Part shown: piece by piece, positions 52,801 to 64,000 of the stretch
Position numbering within the stretch: the stretch's first letter is position 1
How the letters are laid out: each line of letters starts with the position of its first letter
From: Prinia subflava
Taxonomy: Eukaryota > Chordata > Aves > Passeriformes > Cisticolidae
NCBI RefSeq assembly: GCF_021018805.1
Contig: NC_086253.1
Coordinates: forward strand, 9,798,735-9,862,734
Direction of reading: 5' to 3'
DNA length: 64,000 nucleotides
Program-made: the position numbers and the translations under genes
The notes under the pieces: model-generated
Told to the model about the DNA's origin: nothing
The model's input: only the letters and a program-made list of their open reading frames with translations
Databases searched by the model: none

Positions 52801-54791
52801 CTGCTGATCTCATGGGGACTTGCTTGAGCAAAATGCACATGGAAGTTGTTTGCTGATTTGGGGCCAAAGCATGCAAATGCTAATTGAGTGGTGTCCTGTG
52901 CACAATTTATCATCTCTGGGTGCAGAGGGAAGGGGGTTCTGGTGTGTTACTGGACCATGTGCTGCACCACCCTCTGAGGCTTCTCCTCACTGCTGGGGAG
53001 TCTCATTAAATTACTCTGGGGCAGCAGGAATATCAGCAAAACAGCTTGATCCAATCTGAGTGCCTTCCTTTGCTCCTACAGCTTCTGGCCATGAGCCTCA
53101 AGAGTTAATGGAAATTGGCAAAAACTAGCAGGTCCCACTACGGGCAGCTCATGGCATTAAACAATTATGCAAGAATTTTCCTTGGAAGCTATTAGGGATG
53201 ATGACATTGCGCTTAATATTTGACCTTCCCAGCTTCAACTGCTCAATACCTCTTACTGTACACAGAAATTGGCAAAATCCCACCTAATGAGCTGAAAAAT
53301 GACATATGACAGATCTGATGGCTAACTGCAGCTAGAAGAAAGACTGCTACAGAGAAAAAAAACCCCTCAGTCTTGCTCTTTTTCCTACTTTTTCCAGTTA
53401 TAAGGAGTGTTTAAATATGTAATTTGAAGGCACAGATAATTAAAAACTTAATTCAAAGTAAGCTGAATTCAGGCAAAGTTCTGTTGTTTTTAATGTCTTT
53501 TTGGCTCAAATCTGCAATTTGTTCACAAAGTTATTGGGTACTCATAGGATTTCAGGGTTTTTTTTCTTTCTGGGAAAGCTGTTTTGGTCTTTTTCCAAGG
53601 GGCACTGTTTCAGTTCCATTTATTCCTGGGAGATTTACACCCAGTTAACTCTTTTGACTTCAAGGAGAGGGTATGGTTCTTAAATTAAACTGTAATAAAA
53701 TTTTTGCTAGGGGTATGGGAATCATGAGTGCATCCCACTGTACATTTGAGTCAGTGTGTACAAATCTCAGTGTGTTTGTAAATGATGCCATTGTCTCTTT
53801 TCTCTCCTGCATTATTTAAGTTTCATCTTAAAAGGCCACTTCTAAAACTGCTATAATTACTCTAGGAGTGGAAAATAATTTTCAGCGGCTCCAGTCCTAT
53901 TTAAGTCAGACAAAACTCATGTCCTACTTTTGATAAGAAACAGTGGAGGTGAAGAAGTGAAACTTTAAATGTTAATTGATTTTCTATGCAGCCCCACAGC
54001 CTTATTTTGCAGAGACCTTGGGATCTCTCACTTCAAATGACATCAATCTGAAAGAAAATGTTGGCAAAGGAATGAAACTGAAGAGTTTTATGGAGTGTTT
54101 TTATAATGTACCCCTCCTATTGTAATCAGTGATACAATGTAGAGACTTGAACTCTGAAAACTTTGTGCATCCTCTAAGGGACCTGGATAAATAGCATCAG
54201 TAAATGAATGGTATGCACACAGCCCTGGGAAAGAGCCTTAGTTTCTCTGTTCTTCATCACTTGTGAGGCTAAACAAGTTTATGACTTTATTTTTCCCCCC
54301 TACTTTCCTACTTCTTCAGCATATTTTTGGAAAGGGGTTTTGATGCATTGTCACTGTTTTTGGACCCCTGCTCTCCCCCATATATTGTCACTTCTACTAT
54401 CAATAAATGGTAAATCTTCATTAACTTCATGAGATTTTCATAAGGGACTAAAGTACTGTGCAATACTTTGGGGTAAGCATACAAATTTTTATCCCACAGC
54501 ATCTGAAGTCAAAGACTTGGTCAAACAGGACCACAGAGTGTGTTACCTTCAGCAGTCTAAGCACTGCTGAAAGGGTTTATCTGTTCCCTTTCCCATGAGG
54601 TCAGCAATATTGAAGGCACCTAATTAAATTCTTCATTAACTCATCAGAAGGAGGAGAAGAGGAAATAGCAGAGAAATCTGTGATTTAGGAGGTTACAGAT
54701 GAGCCATAAAGAGTGGATCTTGAACTTGAGTTTTGAAACAGAAATATTTTCAAGTATAAAGAAATAAAAATGCCTAGCCTTACAAGACTGA
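46865..54791. other. AT-rich non-coding sequence
   Basis: No gene is supported. The segment 49740-49930 is repeat-free, with TTAATTAA and TGTTAAC cores, and may be a conserved non-coding element. A C-rich CCAACCAC repeat patch lies at 51065-51100. An exact POU octamer ATGCAAAT lies at 52871-52878, followed by CTAATTG. Frames of up to 136 codons near 50.8-51.2 and 52.5-52.9 kb overlap on both strands or lie in repeat-like sequence, and none is recognised. Confidence 0.6.
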
Positions 54792-54810
54792 TTTTTTTTT
54801 TTTTTTTTTT
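54792..54810 (+). repeat. Poly(T) tract
   Basis: Nineteen consecutive T residues. No retrocopy body is recognised next to it. Confidence 0.97.
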
Positions 54811-55724
54811 AGTTTTGTTTAACTGCCTCCAAAATGCCTTTGGATTATTACACAAGAAATAAAATTTATTGAAATGATATACTAGTTGAGCCAAATTCAT
54901 AGATGAGATAAAATCTCTTCTTGGTTTTACGATCTTTTGGGGTTTTTTTAAAGAATGTATGTGATGGAGGCTTAAGATGCTGAACTGTCATGACATACAT
55001 AGGGAGGGGCTGGGAGGGTTTCAAAGGCTGAATTTAAACAGGCTACTTCAAGTTGCTGAAGATAAAAGATGAGAGGGGCTCAAAGTTCAAGCACCGACAT
55101 CCTGCTAAAGGCAACCACATGGTATTTGTGGACGTGAATTTGGGTAAAACATGTTTAAATCCACATGCAAAACAATATTTAGACAAATCTTTGAAAATGT
55201 GTAGATCACTATGTATGACTAAAAAGTCTGAGTTATTTATGGGCCAGTGCATGTTGGGCAAGTGTAGGATACAATGTTTTGTGGTAAATTTTTCAGTTTC
55301 TATGATTTGAATTGTGGTTAACTCACAGAACAGAGCCTCCTGGAAAAATACCTGGATATTCCATGTGGAGTTTTCAGAGTGCAGTTCATGACTGTACTAG
55401 CAAACAGCAAAAAATAGCACTATGAGATGTATCTCCAGTGCAAATAAAACAGGCCCTAAAATCTACAGGAGAGTGTTGTGCAGCATGAACACATACACAG
55501 GCACTCAAACAAAAGCTTACACTACATTTTTGCTTTTTGGTCTGGGAGGGAATACAGCTTTTAAACTGATTAAGAGAGCATGCCTAATTAGAAACATTTA
55601 TCACATGTACACTCACAATTGCTTTTTTGTTTTCGCTCTTCATTTGAAATTGTATAAATCACAGGAAAATAAGTATCTCATATCCAAAATGCCCATCTCT
55701 TTGTTCTTTTTTATTTGATTGCAG
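54811..55724. other. AT-rich non-coding sequence
   Basis: Two overlapping frames of 85 (+) and 72 (-) codons lie at 55.04-55.31 kb without splice or domain support. Nothing else stands out until the strong acceptor at 55724. Confidence 0.6.
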
Positions 55725-55820
55725 TCAGATGAAAAGCGCTGCTTTGAAATAGAGGCAATGGCCAGAGGCCTATTGATTGCCTGTAAACAGAAACAAAAAA
55801 TCAGCCCTGGTAACATTTAG
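55725..55820 (+). other. Candidate exon start with strong acceptor
   Basis: A long pyrimidine tract ends TTTATTTGATTGCAG, with AG at 55723-55724. One frame is open for 31 codons, beginning SDEKRCFEIEAMARGLLIA, to a TAG at 55818-55820, so it could be a terminal coding exon entered in phase 0. Donor-like CCTG|gtaaca (55806-55815) and CCT|gtaaac (near 55782) are poor. I do not recognise the peptide. Confidence 0.18.
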
Positions 55821-55855
55821 AATGGTTTATCAGTGATCAAAGCACAGGAGGTGCT

Positions 55856-55863
55856 GTCTAGAC
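55856..55863. promoter_or_regulatory. Palindromic SMAD-type site GTCTAGAC
   Basis: GTCTAGAC, the palindromic Smad-binding element, sits inside the longer perfect palindrome CTGTCTAGACAG (55854-55865). The flanks (55.72-56.15 kb) are repeat-free and contain a FOX-like GTAAACA and a CCTATTGATTG core, compatible with an enhancer. An 8-mer is expected about once in a window of this size, so the site alone proves nothing. Confidence 0.2.
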
Positions 55864-55865
55864 AG

Positions 55866-56730
55866 CCTAGGTGTGGACTACCAAATGGATTTCATTAGGG
55901 GTCCTCTACTCTGGTGCCATTGTTTCAGCTCTGCTCTTCTTCAGGCCAATCTGTGATTGATTTCCAGAGAGGTGCCCAAGTGCCTGTGGCAATGGGATAA
56001 AGCTTACAGGACTTTGCTCGTTCTGACAAGGCAGAGTAGCTGCCCGTCACATTAGTGCAAAATGACACTTTCATTTACTTCCACGGTGCTTTGAAACAAA
56101 TACTTCCAGCTACAGCAATTGCTCTCTGCAGCTTGAGCTCTGGAGTCAGCTTCTTGTGTTCCAGAGAGTAAAAGGTTGTGAAATAATTTCTGAAGTATCC
56201 TATAGTTAAAAAGGGTCATATGCTGACATCTCTGACAGCAACCATGCTTTCCTCTTCTTGCATAGTCACAGTTTTTGTTTTAAGGATGCATTTTATTTAT
56301 AATATTACTAGGATGCTTTTCACTATTGGGGAGAACAGTTTAACTTTTTATCCTTAAAAATTCCTGTATGCACCCCACATGTGCTGTGCCTGCCTCTGAG
56401 GATACTTGGCATTCACCAACTGGTGCACTAATCACGGGACTTAGATTATTCAAATGGTTTCACTAAAACCCCTAATGTGAAAATGCAGGGCCAAGTTAAC
56501 TCACAAAAAGGCCTCACATTCAGCTGGTGCAAATTACCAAATTACTATAAACTACCAAATTACCAGTGTGCAAGAGCAGCAGATGTGGTCCATGTTGCCT
56601 CAGCCTCTCCACTTTGTGCCTGTGCTGTGTCACAGGTGAGCTGATGATTCCACTGCTCAGATGCAGATGCTGCTGGATGAGGGTAAAGGGGTAGAGGGAA
56701 GAGGGTGAAGGCATGGGGCAATCCTGCCTG
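55866..56730. other. Non-coding, repeat-free sequence
   Basis: Complex sequence without recognised repeats up to about 56.2 kb. At 56535-56570 AAATTACC/ACCAAATTA is repeated imperfectly about three times. No gene is supported. Confidence 0.6.
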
Positions 56731-57165
56731 TCACAGAACCACAGAATTGATAAGGTTGGAATGGATCTCTGCAGATCATCTATCCTGACACCCTGGCAGG
56801 GCAGAGTCACCTGGAGCACGTGGTTCAGGTGGGTTTGTAATGTCTCCAGAGAGAGACTTCACTGCCTCTCTGGGCAGCCTGGTCCAGTGCTCGGTCACCC
56901 TCAACATAAAGAAGTGCTTCCTTGTGTTTAGCTGGAACTTCTTGTGTTTTAGATTATGACAACTGCTCATCATCCCGTCCCTGGGCACCACTAGAAAGAG
57001 CCTGCACCATCCTCTTGACACCTGCCTTTGAGGTATTTATATGCACTAATGAGATCCCCTCTCGGTCTTCTCTTCTAAAGACTAAACAGGCCCAGATCCT
57101 GTAGCCTCTCATAAGAGAGATCCTCCAGACCCCTGTCTTGATGTCTTCTCTTTTATGTCCCCAGG
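56731..57165 (-). mobile_element. CR1 LINE 3' fragment, minus orientation, longest copy
   Basis: Reverse complement of a CR1 3' region on the + strand: CACAGAACCACAGAATTG, AAGGTTGGAATGGATCTCTG, GGGCAGCCTGGTCCAGTGCT, CACCCTCAACATAAAGAAGT, ACTAATGAGATCCCCTCTCG, GTCTTCTCTTCTAAAGACTA, AACAGGCCCAGATCCTGTAG, GAGAGATCCTCCAGACCCCT. It spans about 430 bp, covering the 3' UTR and probably the last part of the old ORF2 region on the far side. Divergence is higher than in the 38671 copy and the subfamily differs. No working reverse-transcriptase frame remains. Confidence 0.93.
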
Positions 57166-58659
57166 GTCATTGTTTTGGTTTTGTGGATCCCACAAGTTCC
57201 ACCAAGGTCATGAACTTCTTGGTAGTGACAACACCAGACAGGAAGCTCTGAAGGCTCCTGTTACAGCCAATAAAAGAAATATATAGAACCTCTAATGCAG
57301 AAATGCATGCTTCATCCCCAGGAATGAGATGCCAGAATACATTGTGTCCTCCACACCAGAGCTGGTGGTGCAGAGCTTGGGTAAGGAGCTCTGAGCAGGA
57401 TCACACCCTCCAAGGCCTTCATGGGCTCCTTATGAAACTTCAAAAAAGTCTGAAAATATTGAGGAGCAGAAATCCAAAATTCAGTTGGTGAAATTATTTG
57501 GGCAGTTGCTAAGTGTATTAAATATAATTTTGGTTTTGCTTTCTTTTTTAATTTATGGAGCTATAACTGTGACTGCTGCCACACAACAAGTCTTTGTGAA
57601 ACTACATATACTGGGTTAAATAGATCTCTTTAATAACCTCATGACTAGGGCTAAATCAAGGCATTTACTTTACAGATAAAATTTTGCCCAGTGCTCTGGT
57701 TTCAAGTGGAAAAGCCTTTTTTCCAGACTTTTAGGAAGATGGAGAAACGGACCACGTAGTAGCAGGGGTCAAGAGGGACCCTGAAGAAAAATGGACCGGA
57801 GCTTGAGTAAGACATCAAAGGGCTTTGCCATCTCCAGATACTGGCTCTGCCTAGCCAGGGTTAAATAAAATTGGTTTCAGGATGGTGATTTTGTTAAGGA
57901 ATCTCTATCTATTCAACATTAAGGGAAGAGCAACATAGTGTTAAAGACATGTGCAAGGTCTGTGTGCCATGTGGGTCTGTCATGTAACTCCTGAAGAGCT
58001 AAGCTATAAACCAAAAGATTCATACCATTGGCTCTGGTATCAGAGGATTTGGTGTCCCAGCCTCAGAGCTGGGTGCAGAGAGAGTGACCAGGCACCACCC
58101 TTCAGGACAGCAGTCCAACAGCAAGATCAGGTGAGCTGTGCTCTCCTTGGACTCCAGAGGTTCAAGGACTCACTAGATTCAGTAAATGTAGTCACTCATA
58201 TGGTTACATTCAATAACCAGTGCAGTTCCATTAAAGGAAATTGCCTATTGATTTTTTCCCGTAGAATTCCAGCCTAATTTTTAATTTACATTTTTTATTA
58301 CTGAAGTTGGGCAAGGCTCAAGAGAAAAATCTGTTGCAAATACCTGAATTCTCCTCACCGTTTTCATGATTGCTTGTGTTTGCTCACACCAAACGTGGGC
58401 CATTTGCAGTTGGGATGTAAATGTGTGCACTCACACATAGTGCTTACAAAATTCAAACCATTTAAAGTAATTGTTAATACCTCTCTAGTAAAAGCTCAAT
58501 ATTATGATTGGCTTTGTTGAGGGCTGAGGTTAAATAGAAGGTTAAACTAAAAAATTTTGCAATCTTAACAAAATGCCATGGGCTGGGAAGACTGTTAAAG
58601 TTTCTAGAATGTGTTCCTCTCCTTCCTACTCATTCTGTTTTAACCCATTCCATTTCTAG
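57166..58659. other. Non-coding sequence
   Basis: Mixed composition. A donor-like ATCAG|gtgagctg lies at about 58124-58136 but has no clear paired acceptor. The 40 bp before 58660 form a good pyrimidine-rich tract for the exon candidate that follows. Confidence 0.55.
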
Positions 58660-58748
58660 TCCATTGCAGAGATAGATTCACTTCTGGTTCGGAACTATCA
58701 GAAGAAGAAATTCAGGCGATAGTTGAAAAAGCAAGGGCTGAAGACTGA
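58660..58748 (+). CDS. Candidate terminal coding exon, product unknown, two possible frames
   Basis: A pyrimidine-rich tract ends CCATTTCTAG (AG at 58658-58659), and a second acceptor CCATTGCAG lies 10 bp later (AG at 58668-58669). With the first acceptor in phase 0 the frame begins SIAEIDSLLVR, ends KKKFRR and stops at TAG 58720-58722. With either acceptor in the other phase the frame reads DRFTSGSELSEEEIQAIVEK, continues ARAED and stops at TGA 58746-58748. The second peptide has a strongly helical, acidic composition. The phase-0 frame can be joined directly to the exit phase of the 20525-20615 candidate. I recognise neither peptide. No poly(A) signal lies close behind; the nearest clear one is AATAAA near 60143, leaving a 3' UTR of about 1.4 kb. 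Confidence 0.3.
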
Positions 58749-61578
58749 GTGTCATAGAAAAGTTGGTAAAACACTTTTGTAAATCAGTGTCTGAATTAAT
58801 GACGCAGAAGAAGGAAAACATAATGAAGAAAGCCTTCACAGTCTTTTCTTGTAAATGTAATGACCAGAAATGGACATTTCTTTGTTCTGATTTATTGTTT
58901 TTCTCAACACTTTAGTCATAAAATGAGTATAAGCTGAACTGGAAAACTTTTCAAACTCTTCTGAGTAATTATCTGCTGTTTACTGGAACATCTTTTCTAA
59001 AGGAAATCTTCAGAACTCCCACACTCAAGAATTAGTAGCTTTATGCATAATTTCCTCACCATCATAAAATCATGGGGATAATACCACAAAACCGTTCAGT
59101 GAATTAATTTATTAAAGGCTTTCATTGGCCCAGTAAAAAAGTTTAAAGATAATTTTCTTAGAAAATAATCTTTCTAGGTTTCTTAGAAAAGACATTTCTC
59201 ACTTTCTTAGAAGTTATCTTTACATTCCTGTTTCTAAAAAATATATCTATCAATGGAAATGTTTTTTAGTGAGAGAAGAAAGTGTTTGTCATGAGAATGG
59301 TTCTTTCACATGACAGAATTGTGTGAACAGCAAAATTGTGTGAATGCCCTTAAAAAGGCACATTTATAATCTTTTGGTTAGCGACAGCCTTCCCTTTCAC
59401 CAGTGTGGTGCCTTGTTTAGACTCAGACTGTTTAACATTTCTCTGTGTTCCTGTGCTCAGCTTTGCTGTGACCTAGATCTCATTAGAACAGCAGTTCATA
59501 CTTAGTGCAGTCGATCATGCCCGTCTGTACTGAGCTTTTCAAACATTTCAGACACAGCTTTTTAACAAACACAAGTTTTTTAAATGAAATGCTAATGAAA
59601 TGCTTGGGACCTAATGCAATGCTGTAGGCCTTTATCCACCCACAGTGGATAAAGAGACCACAGTCTGCCAGGCACTCACTCGGAAATGTCCAGCAATGTT
59701 TTGCAACAGCAGCTACGTGCCTGAGCTGATCTTTGCCTGGTGGTGCAAGCTCCAAGTGCAGAGCTGCCTGTGCCATTGCCAAGACCTGACTTTCCATCAT
59801 ATCTCTTGCAGTTTTCCATTGACTTTTGGACAGGCCTTTGACAGTGACCAATTAGCTCCTTCCTACTTCAGTGAGTGGTGTGGTGGTCACCACATCAGCA
59901 GACCTGTCCCATTGCTGAGCTGTGCCCTATTTTGGATCAATCTTTGTCTCTTCCCTTCTCTCACTGACTCTTTTCCTTTGCTTCTTTTGGCCAGAATGAG
60001 ATACTAAAATTCTCCATCATCCACTTTGTTTTGGATTACTTAAATGTATTCCCCTCCCTCCCTTCCTCTGCCTGGCCTGTTCAGGCTGAACTGCCTTACA
60101 CCATGTGTAGCCCCGAAGCAAACTTGAAACTTAAATAACCTCAATAAATCTCATCCTTTGCTCTGGCATCTGGGTGCCTTGCAAGATGTGTAATGGGATG
60201 TTCAGGGTCTCAGCCACTGGGAGATGCCTTTTGCTGCCTGCAGCTCTTGCCATCAGCTGGGAAAGAATGATTTAATCATTTAAGAAATGTTAAATGACCA
60301 GGTGTGCCATTTTTTGACTTCTGTGCTCACTTCTCAGTGCCGCAATTCAAAGGGCAGTTCCTGGCCCCAAGACATTGTTTTTTAATAAAAAGTAGCACTT
60401 GCAAATGTAAGTTTTTCCTGGGTATTCCCTCTGCTTTCTGACTGTCTGGAATTTTTCGTTTAGAAAAACAATGTCACATTGAATCAGAAAAGTCTATTTG
60501 AATGTAGTCTCCAGCCTCACCCAGTTCCACTTACTCTTGGCACCCTTCCCAAAAAATAAATCTCTCTTTCTTATATGACTTTTTTTTCCTTGTGGCTCTT
60601 TGGTGAAACTTTCCAATTTTAACAAAATACAATGTCACTCTCATTCTTTGCATTCCAGAGCTTTGGATTAGTTGATTTAATAGTGATTAATTGTGCTACA
60701 TGTTACCAAATATCAATCTTTACATAAAAAACCGAATTCTCTATGATCTCAACATAAAAATTATAATTTTAGAAGTTTTTTAAAAACAAGACTCAAATAT
60801 AAGTCTATGGCAAAAACAATACACTGCATATTTTAAAACTTTATTCCAAGTGCCTTTTCTGTAACACAGATCACAGATCTTGCAAAAGAAACAATAGTCT
60901 TTGGTATAAACCAGATCTTTCAGTAATAGAAATAGTGACAATTAACATTACCTAGGGATTCTTTCTCCTTAATTAGGTTTCATTTAGAATTCACCTGGAA
61001 AATTTTTAATAACCCTTTCTTCCTAACAAAGAAGCATGTGGTGGAATTTTAATGGCACCATTATGTTAAAAACCCACAATGTGATTGTAGTGACGATGGG
61101 AATTTGGCTGTACTGCTTGAAGAACATCTGGTTTAAAATAAATATGCAAATGTCTTCATATATGTGTTAATCTGTCAAGTGCAAAGGATGCCAGAATTCA
61201 GTGAGACCAGACACTGAATTGTAGTAACCAAATAGAGGTGGCTGGCAGCAGCTTAGCATCACACAGATCTGTTCGTTCATATTTACCTTGAATGCTGTTA
61301 AAAAGGCATATGTGTTATACTCTGATGAGATACACAGGCACATCAACAACAAAGACCTTGGTGTTCATCTCAATGTCACTTACACCAGGCAAAATCCACA
61401 TTTTCCTTCTTTAGGTTTGTGAGAATGGTGTGTCTTTACCCCCAAGCCTGAGCTGTCAGTGGTGACTGCTATGTCCATTTCCTGGTTTCTTTCTTGGGAC
61501 CTCATTTCATGATGGCTGTATTAGTTTACAGAGAAGGTTGAAAAACAGGTTTTTTTCTAAAAAACCTTTTGCATAGGA
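58749..61578. other. Non-coding sequence, possible 3' UTR then intergenic
   Basis: TTTCTTAGAA-type repeats occur three times at 59153-59215. Within them is a 29-bp quasi-palindrome (arms 59145-59158 and 59160-59173, one mismatch). AATTGTGTGAA is repeated twice near 59316-59345. AATAAA signals lie near 60143 and 60556. Two overlapping frames of about 120 codons (59.48-60.0 kb, opposite strands) are unrecognised. Confidence 0.55.
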
Positions 61579-61641
61579 AATCAGAATGGTTTGGGTTGGA
61601 CAGGACCTTCAGGATCATTTCATTACAAACCCCTGCCAGGA
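61579..61641 (-). mobile_element. CR1 LINE 3' tip fragment, minus orientation
   Basis: TCAGAATGGTTTGGGTTGGA, CAGGACCTTCAGGATCATTT and ACAAACCCCTGCCAGG match the reverse complement of the extreme CR1 3' end. Similarity is lost after about 61641, so this is a very short, old fragment. Whether the following GC-richer 150 bp belong to the same insertion is unclear. Confidence 0.85.
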
Positions 61642-64000
61642 AACAATGCAGCATCCTTCTGATCTTCCTTCCCACAGCTGTGGTGGCCTGGCTGAACATC
61701 CTCTGGCATTGATCACTGTTGCTCTGCCTTGCCATCAGTGAGATCTGCCAGGGGAACCCCCCAGCTCTGGCAGGGATGGTGCTGAAGTCCTGATCCATCA
61801 CGCCAACTAGGCTTCAGAAAGCAGCTGGAGATGTGCAGGTCAAAGTCCTTCTCTTGGTGACAGGCATCTCAACACAACACCATGGACATGTGCATAATGA
61901 TGGAGCCTTGCCAGTCCTGATGTAGGTGGGCCAATTCCCAGCTTCCTTGTGGGAAGTCTTCCTAACGTGAGCCTGCAGGTGATACCCTTGTTTTGTGTAA
62001 TTCAGTAACAGTCAGGAACCAAACTATATCAAGAGGTGTTCTGGGGAAGAGAAAGGCATTCAATCATTTGAGGTTATCAGTAGGAATTGAGAGACGTCTC
62101 AGATCCCAGGTTTCCTCTTTGTTTACATATGTATGAACATTTTTAGTGTGATTGCCTCCAATTAGGTGATGCTTGTTTTTCAGTGGCTGTTCTATATCTC
62201 GTTTTAATCTGAGCTATACTATACAGAAAAATGCTGATTGCTTTTAAAGAGCGTGGGGTGAGTTTAGTTCTGAAAACAAAGCAAACCCACCAAAACTACA
62301 GTAGAAAATATTAATTTCCACAACTAATTCGGGAAAATTTTTATTGTGCCATATGAGACACACATGAAACAGATTTTTCAGATCCCCAAAGAAAACAAAA
62401 AGAGGTCACTCTCCTTTACACTGTCCATACTAGCAGGCAAGCATGTGGTTATATTACACCTTAGCAAGAGTCATTAGGTCTGTTCAGAAAACCCCGTGAG
62501 TCAGTCAAAATATCTCCAGCTGGGAAGTGCAGCTCTGTCTAGCCTACAGCACCATGCTGTGATTTAAAACCATGATGAAGCCCCTTGTGAGTGGGAGCCT
62601 ATACACTTACTTTAGCCTGGGTACTTAATTTTCAGGATGTTTGGGATCTCAATGAAATTAAGTTTTCAAGGTCTGAACTTGTCTTCAATTTTATTTAATG
62701 GTTATCATCTGGTTTCTCTAGGTAGTTGACATGATTTACATTATCAGGACTTAGTTCAATAAAATATTTCTGAAGGTTCTCTGTAAATAGAATTTCTGAA
62801 AAGAACTAAAATTTGTTCTACTTTCAGATACACATAAAGTTAAAAGTAGTATAAGGAGGCTTCAGAAGTGTAAATTAGCATTAAATTATTAAAAATAATG
62901 TATACATTATTTGTATGGTCATCTATGATGTCTATAGCAATTCTCCTTAATGAGGTTCAATTGGCTCTTTCTACAAAGGTCCAACAGTGCTGTCTTTAGT
63001 GGAATTAATCCAGGAAAGAGAAACAGTCAATGATTTCTCTAATGCTAACTTGAGTAACAATTTAAAATGTACAATCCTCTGGCAATAACCATGAATTGGT
63101 TGTCTTGAAATGTAGACAAATGTTAAGTATTAATGCACCTTCAGATATGGGAAAATGAGTATGTTATGATTTATGTTTCCTTCATTCCTATCACTTAAAT
63201 AAGAAAAATGCTAGTTCTCAATTGCCAAATAGCTGTATCTGGTATTTGTTAGATTATGATTAACAATAACCATTGACAACTAGCACCTCAGAGCAAGCCA
63301 GCTCTTCTCATTACACAACTGATAGTTCAGACAAGATTTAATCAAACAATGAAAACATACAACATTTATCTCAGCTACTATGCAGGCCTGCACAGATTGA
63401 GGGATTTTTGTACAGATGGGCAACAAAATATAAGAAATGTTTCATCTGACTCCCAAAAACAGGTGCTAACCTAAACTTTAATGGGCATATGTACCTTGGC
63501 TGGCAAGAGCCTCATAAAGGGCCCCTTTGCCTGGTGCTGTTTTTTCTTTGTTCTGCCATGAGTGGGAATAATTTGTGCAGATGGAAAGGATGACACAAGT
63601 ATTGTTTCTAGGGTTGTGTTTCTGAGTGTGATGTCTTTCCAATCCAGTCTCAGAGTGACTTTTGCAGCCCTCAACAAGAGCAGTCAGCCAGTGAAAAGGA
63701 GTAACTTCACCCCCTTAGCCTTTTCTTTATCCTTTTGTATTTTGGCTGACACCTGCAATGTCAGAATCAGTCAGAATCTGGCCTGCAACACAATGTGTGC
63801 AAAAGTAACATTCAGCTGAGTGACCATGATGTCTCACTGCACTAAACATGCTCATTAAAAACAGGCAAACCCATTAAGGCACTATAAAACAAGAACAGTT
63901 CCAAATACTTAAAAATGGAAGTGCAGCCAAAATTCCCAGAAATTGGAAATGATTAAGCTGTATTCCACATTTAGTACATGTGAACACACATGTGACCATG
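61642..64000. other. AT-rich non-coding sequence
   Basis: No gene, known repeat or paired splice sites are seen. A short GC-richer patch follows the CR1 tip up to about 61800. The rest is ordinary AT-rich DNA to the window edge. Confidence 0.65.

Noticed and set aside
52503..52913. Overlapping frames of 136 and 118 codons (minus) and 97 codons (plus)
   Set aside because: All overlap in a locally GC-richer segment; none is recognised, so they look like composition artefacts.
58671..58745. Resemblance of LSEEEIQAIVEKA to the Hsp70 segment of the form LSxEEIxxMVxxA
   Set aside because: Only a few helix-forming residues match, the frame stops directly after, and no other Hsp70 sequence is nearby. 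Likely coincidence.
1..64000. Endogenous retrovirus, CRISPR array or prokaryotic operon
   Set aside because: No paired LTRs, primer-binding site or gag/pol-like frames were seen, no regularly spaced direct repeats, and no tightly packed long genes.

Overview
The window looks like nuclear DNA of a bird. The best evidence is four copies of the avian CR1 LINE: the 3' tail with its ATTCTATGA-type end at 16218-16400, and reverse-complement copies at 38671-38805, 56731-57165 and 61579-61641. There is also at least one old MIR-type SINE relic (about 196-305). The background is AT-rich and CpG-poor, with many short A/T runs. No open frame exceeds about 167 codons, and none of the longer ones matches a protein I recognise. 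I see no bacterial, phage or viral organisation, no rRNA or tRNA, and no CRISPR array. The species cannot be told from this. A songbird or other neoavian is plausible, but that is inference. LAYOUT: Nearly all of the 64 kb reads as intron or intergenic DNA. 1-20 kb: unique AT-rich sequence with an (AAAC)n block, a poly(A) tract, a 12-bp perfect inverted repeat, a 10-bp tandem repeat, one + strand CR1 and a GC-richer block at 17.1-17.7 kb. 20-21 kb: the best exon candidate, 91 nt with a strong acceptor and a consensus AAG|GTAAGT donor. 21-38 kb: non-coding, with small tandem repeats and a homeodomain-site-dense segment at 37.57-37.69 kb. 38-40.1 kb: a CR1 fragment, then the only CpG-dense spot in the window (eight CpGs in about 31 bp near 40.01-40.04 kb). 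43.8-44.4 kb: two minus-strand exon-like open segments whose reading phases fit each other. 44-58 kb: non-coding, with a strong acceptor plus a palindromic SMAD-type site near 55.7-55.9 kb and the longest CR1 copy at 56.7-57.2 kb. 58.66-58.75 kb: a candidate terminal exon on the + strand, open in two frames. 59-64 kb: non-coding with one CR1 fragment. HOW IT FITS: the simplest reading is a long intron or introns, or a gene-poor stretch, of an avian chromosome, with a few exon candidates that need transcript support. The + strand candidates at 20.5 kb and 58.7 kb could belong to one transcript, because a direct phase-0 join stays open and then stops. I do not recognise any encoded product. I did not find a convincing new biological system. 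The most useful leads are the exon candidates and the isolated CpG cluster.
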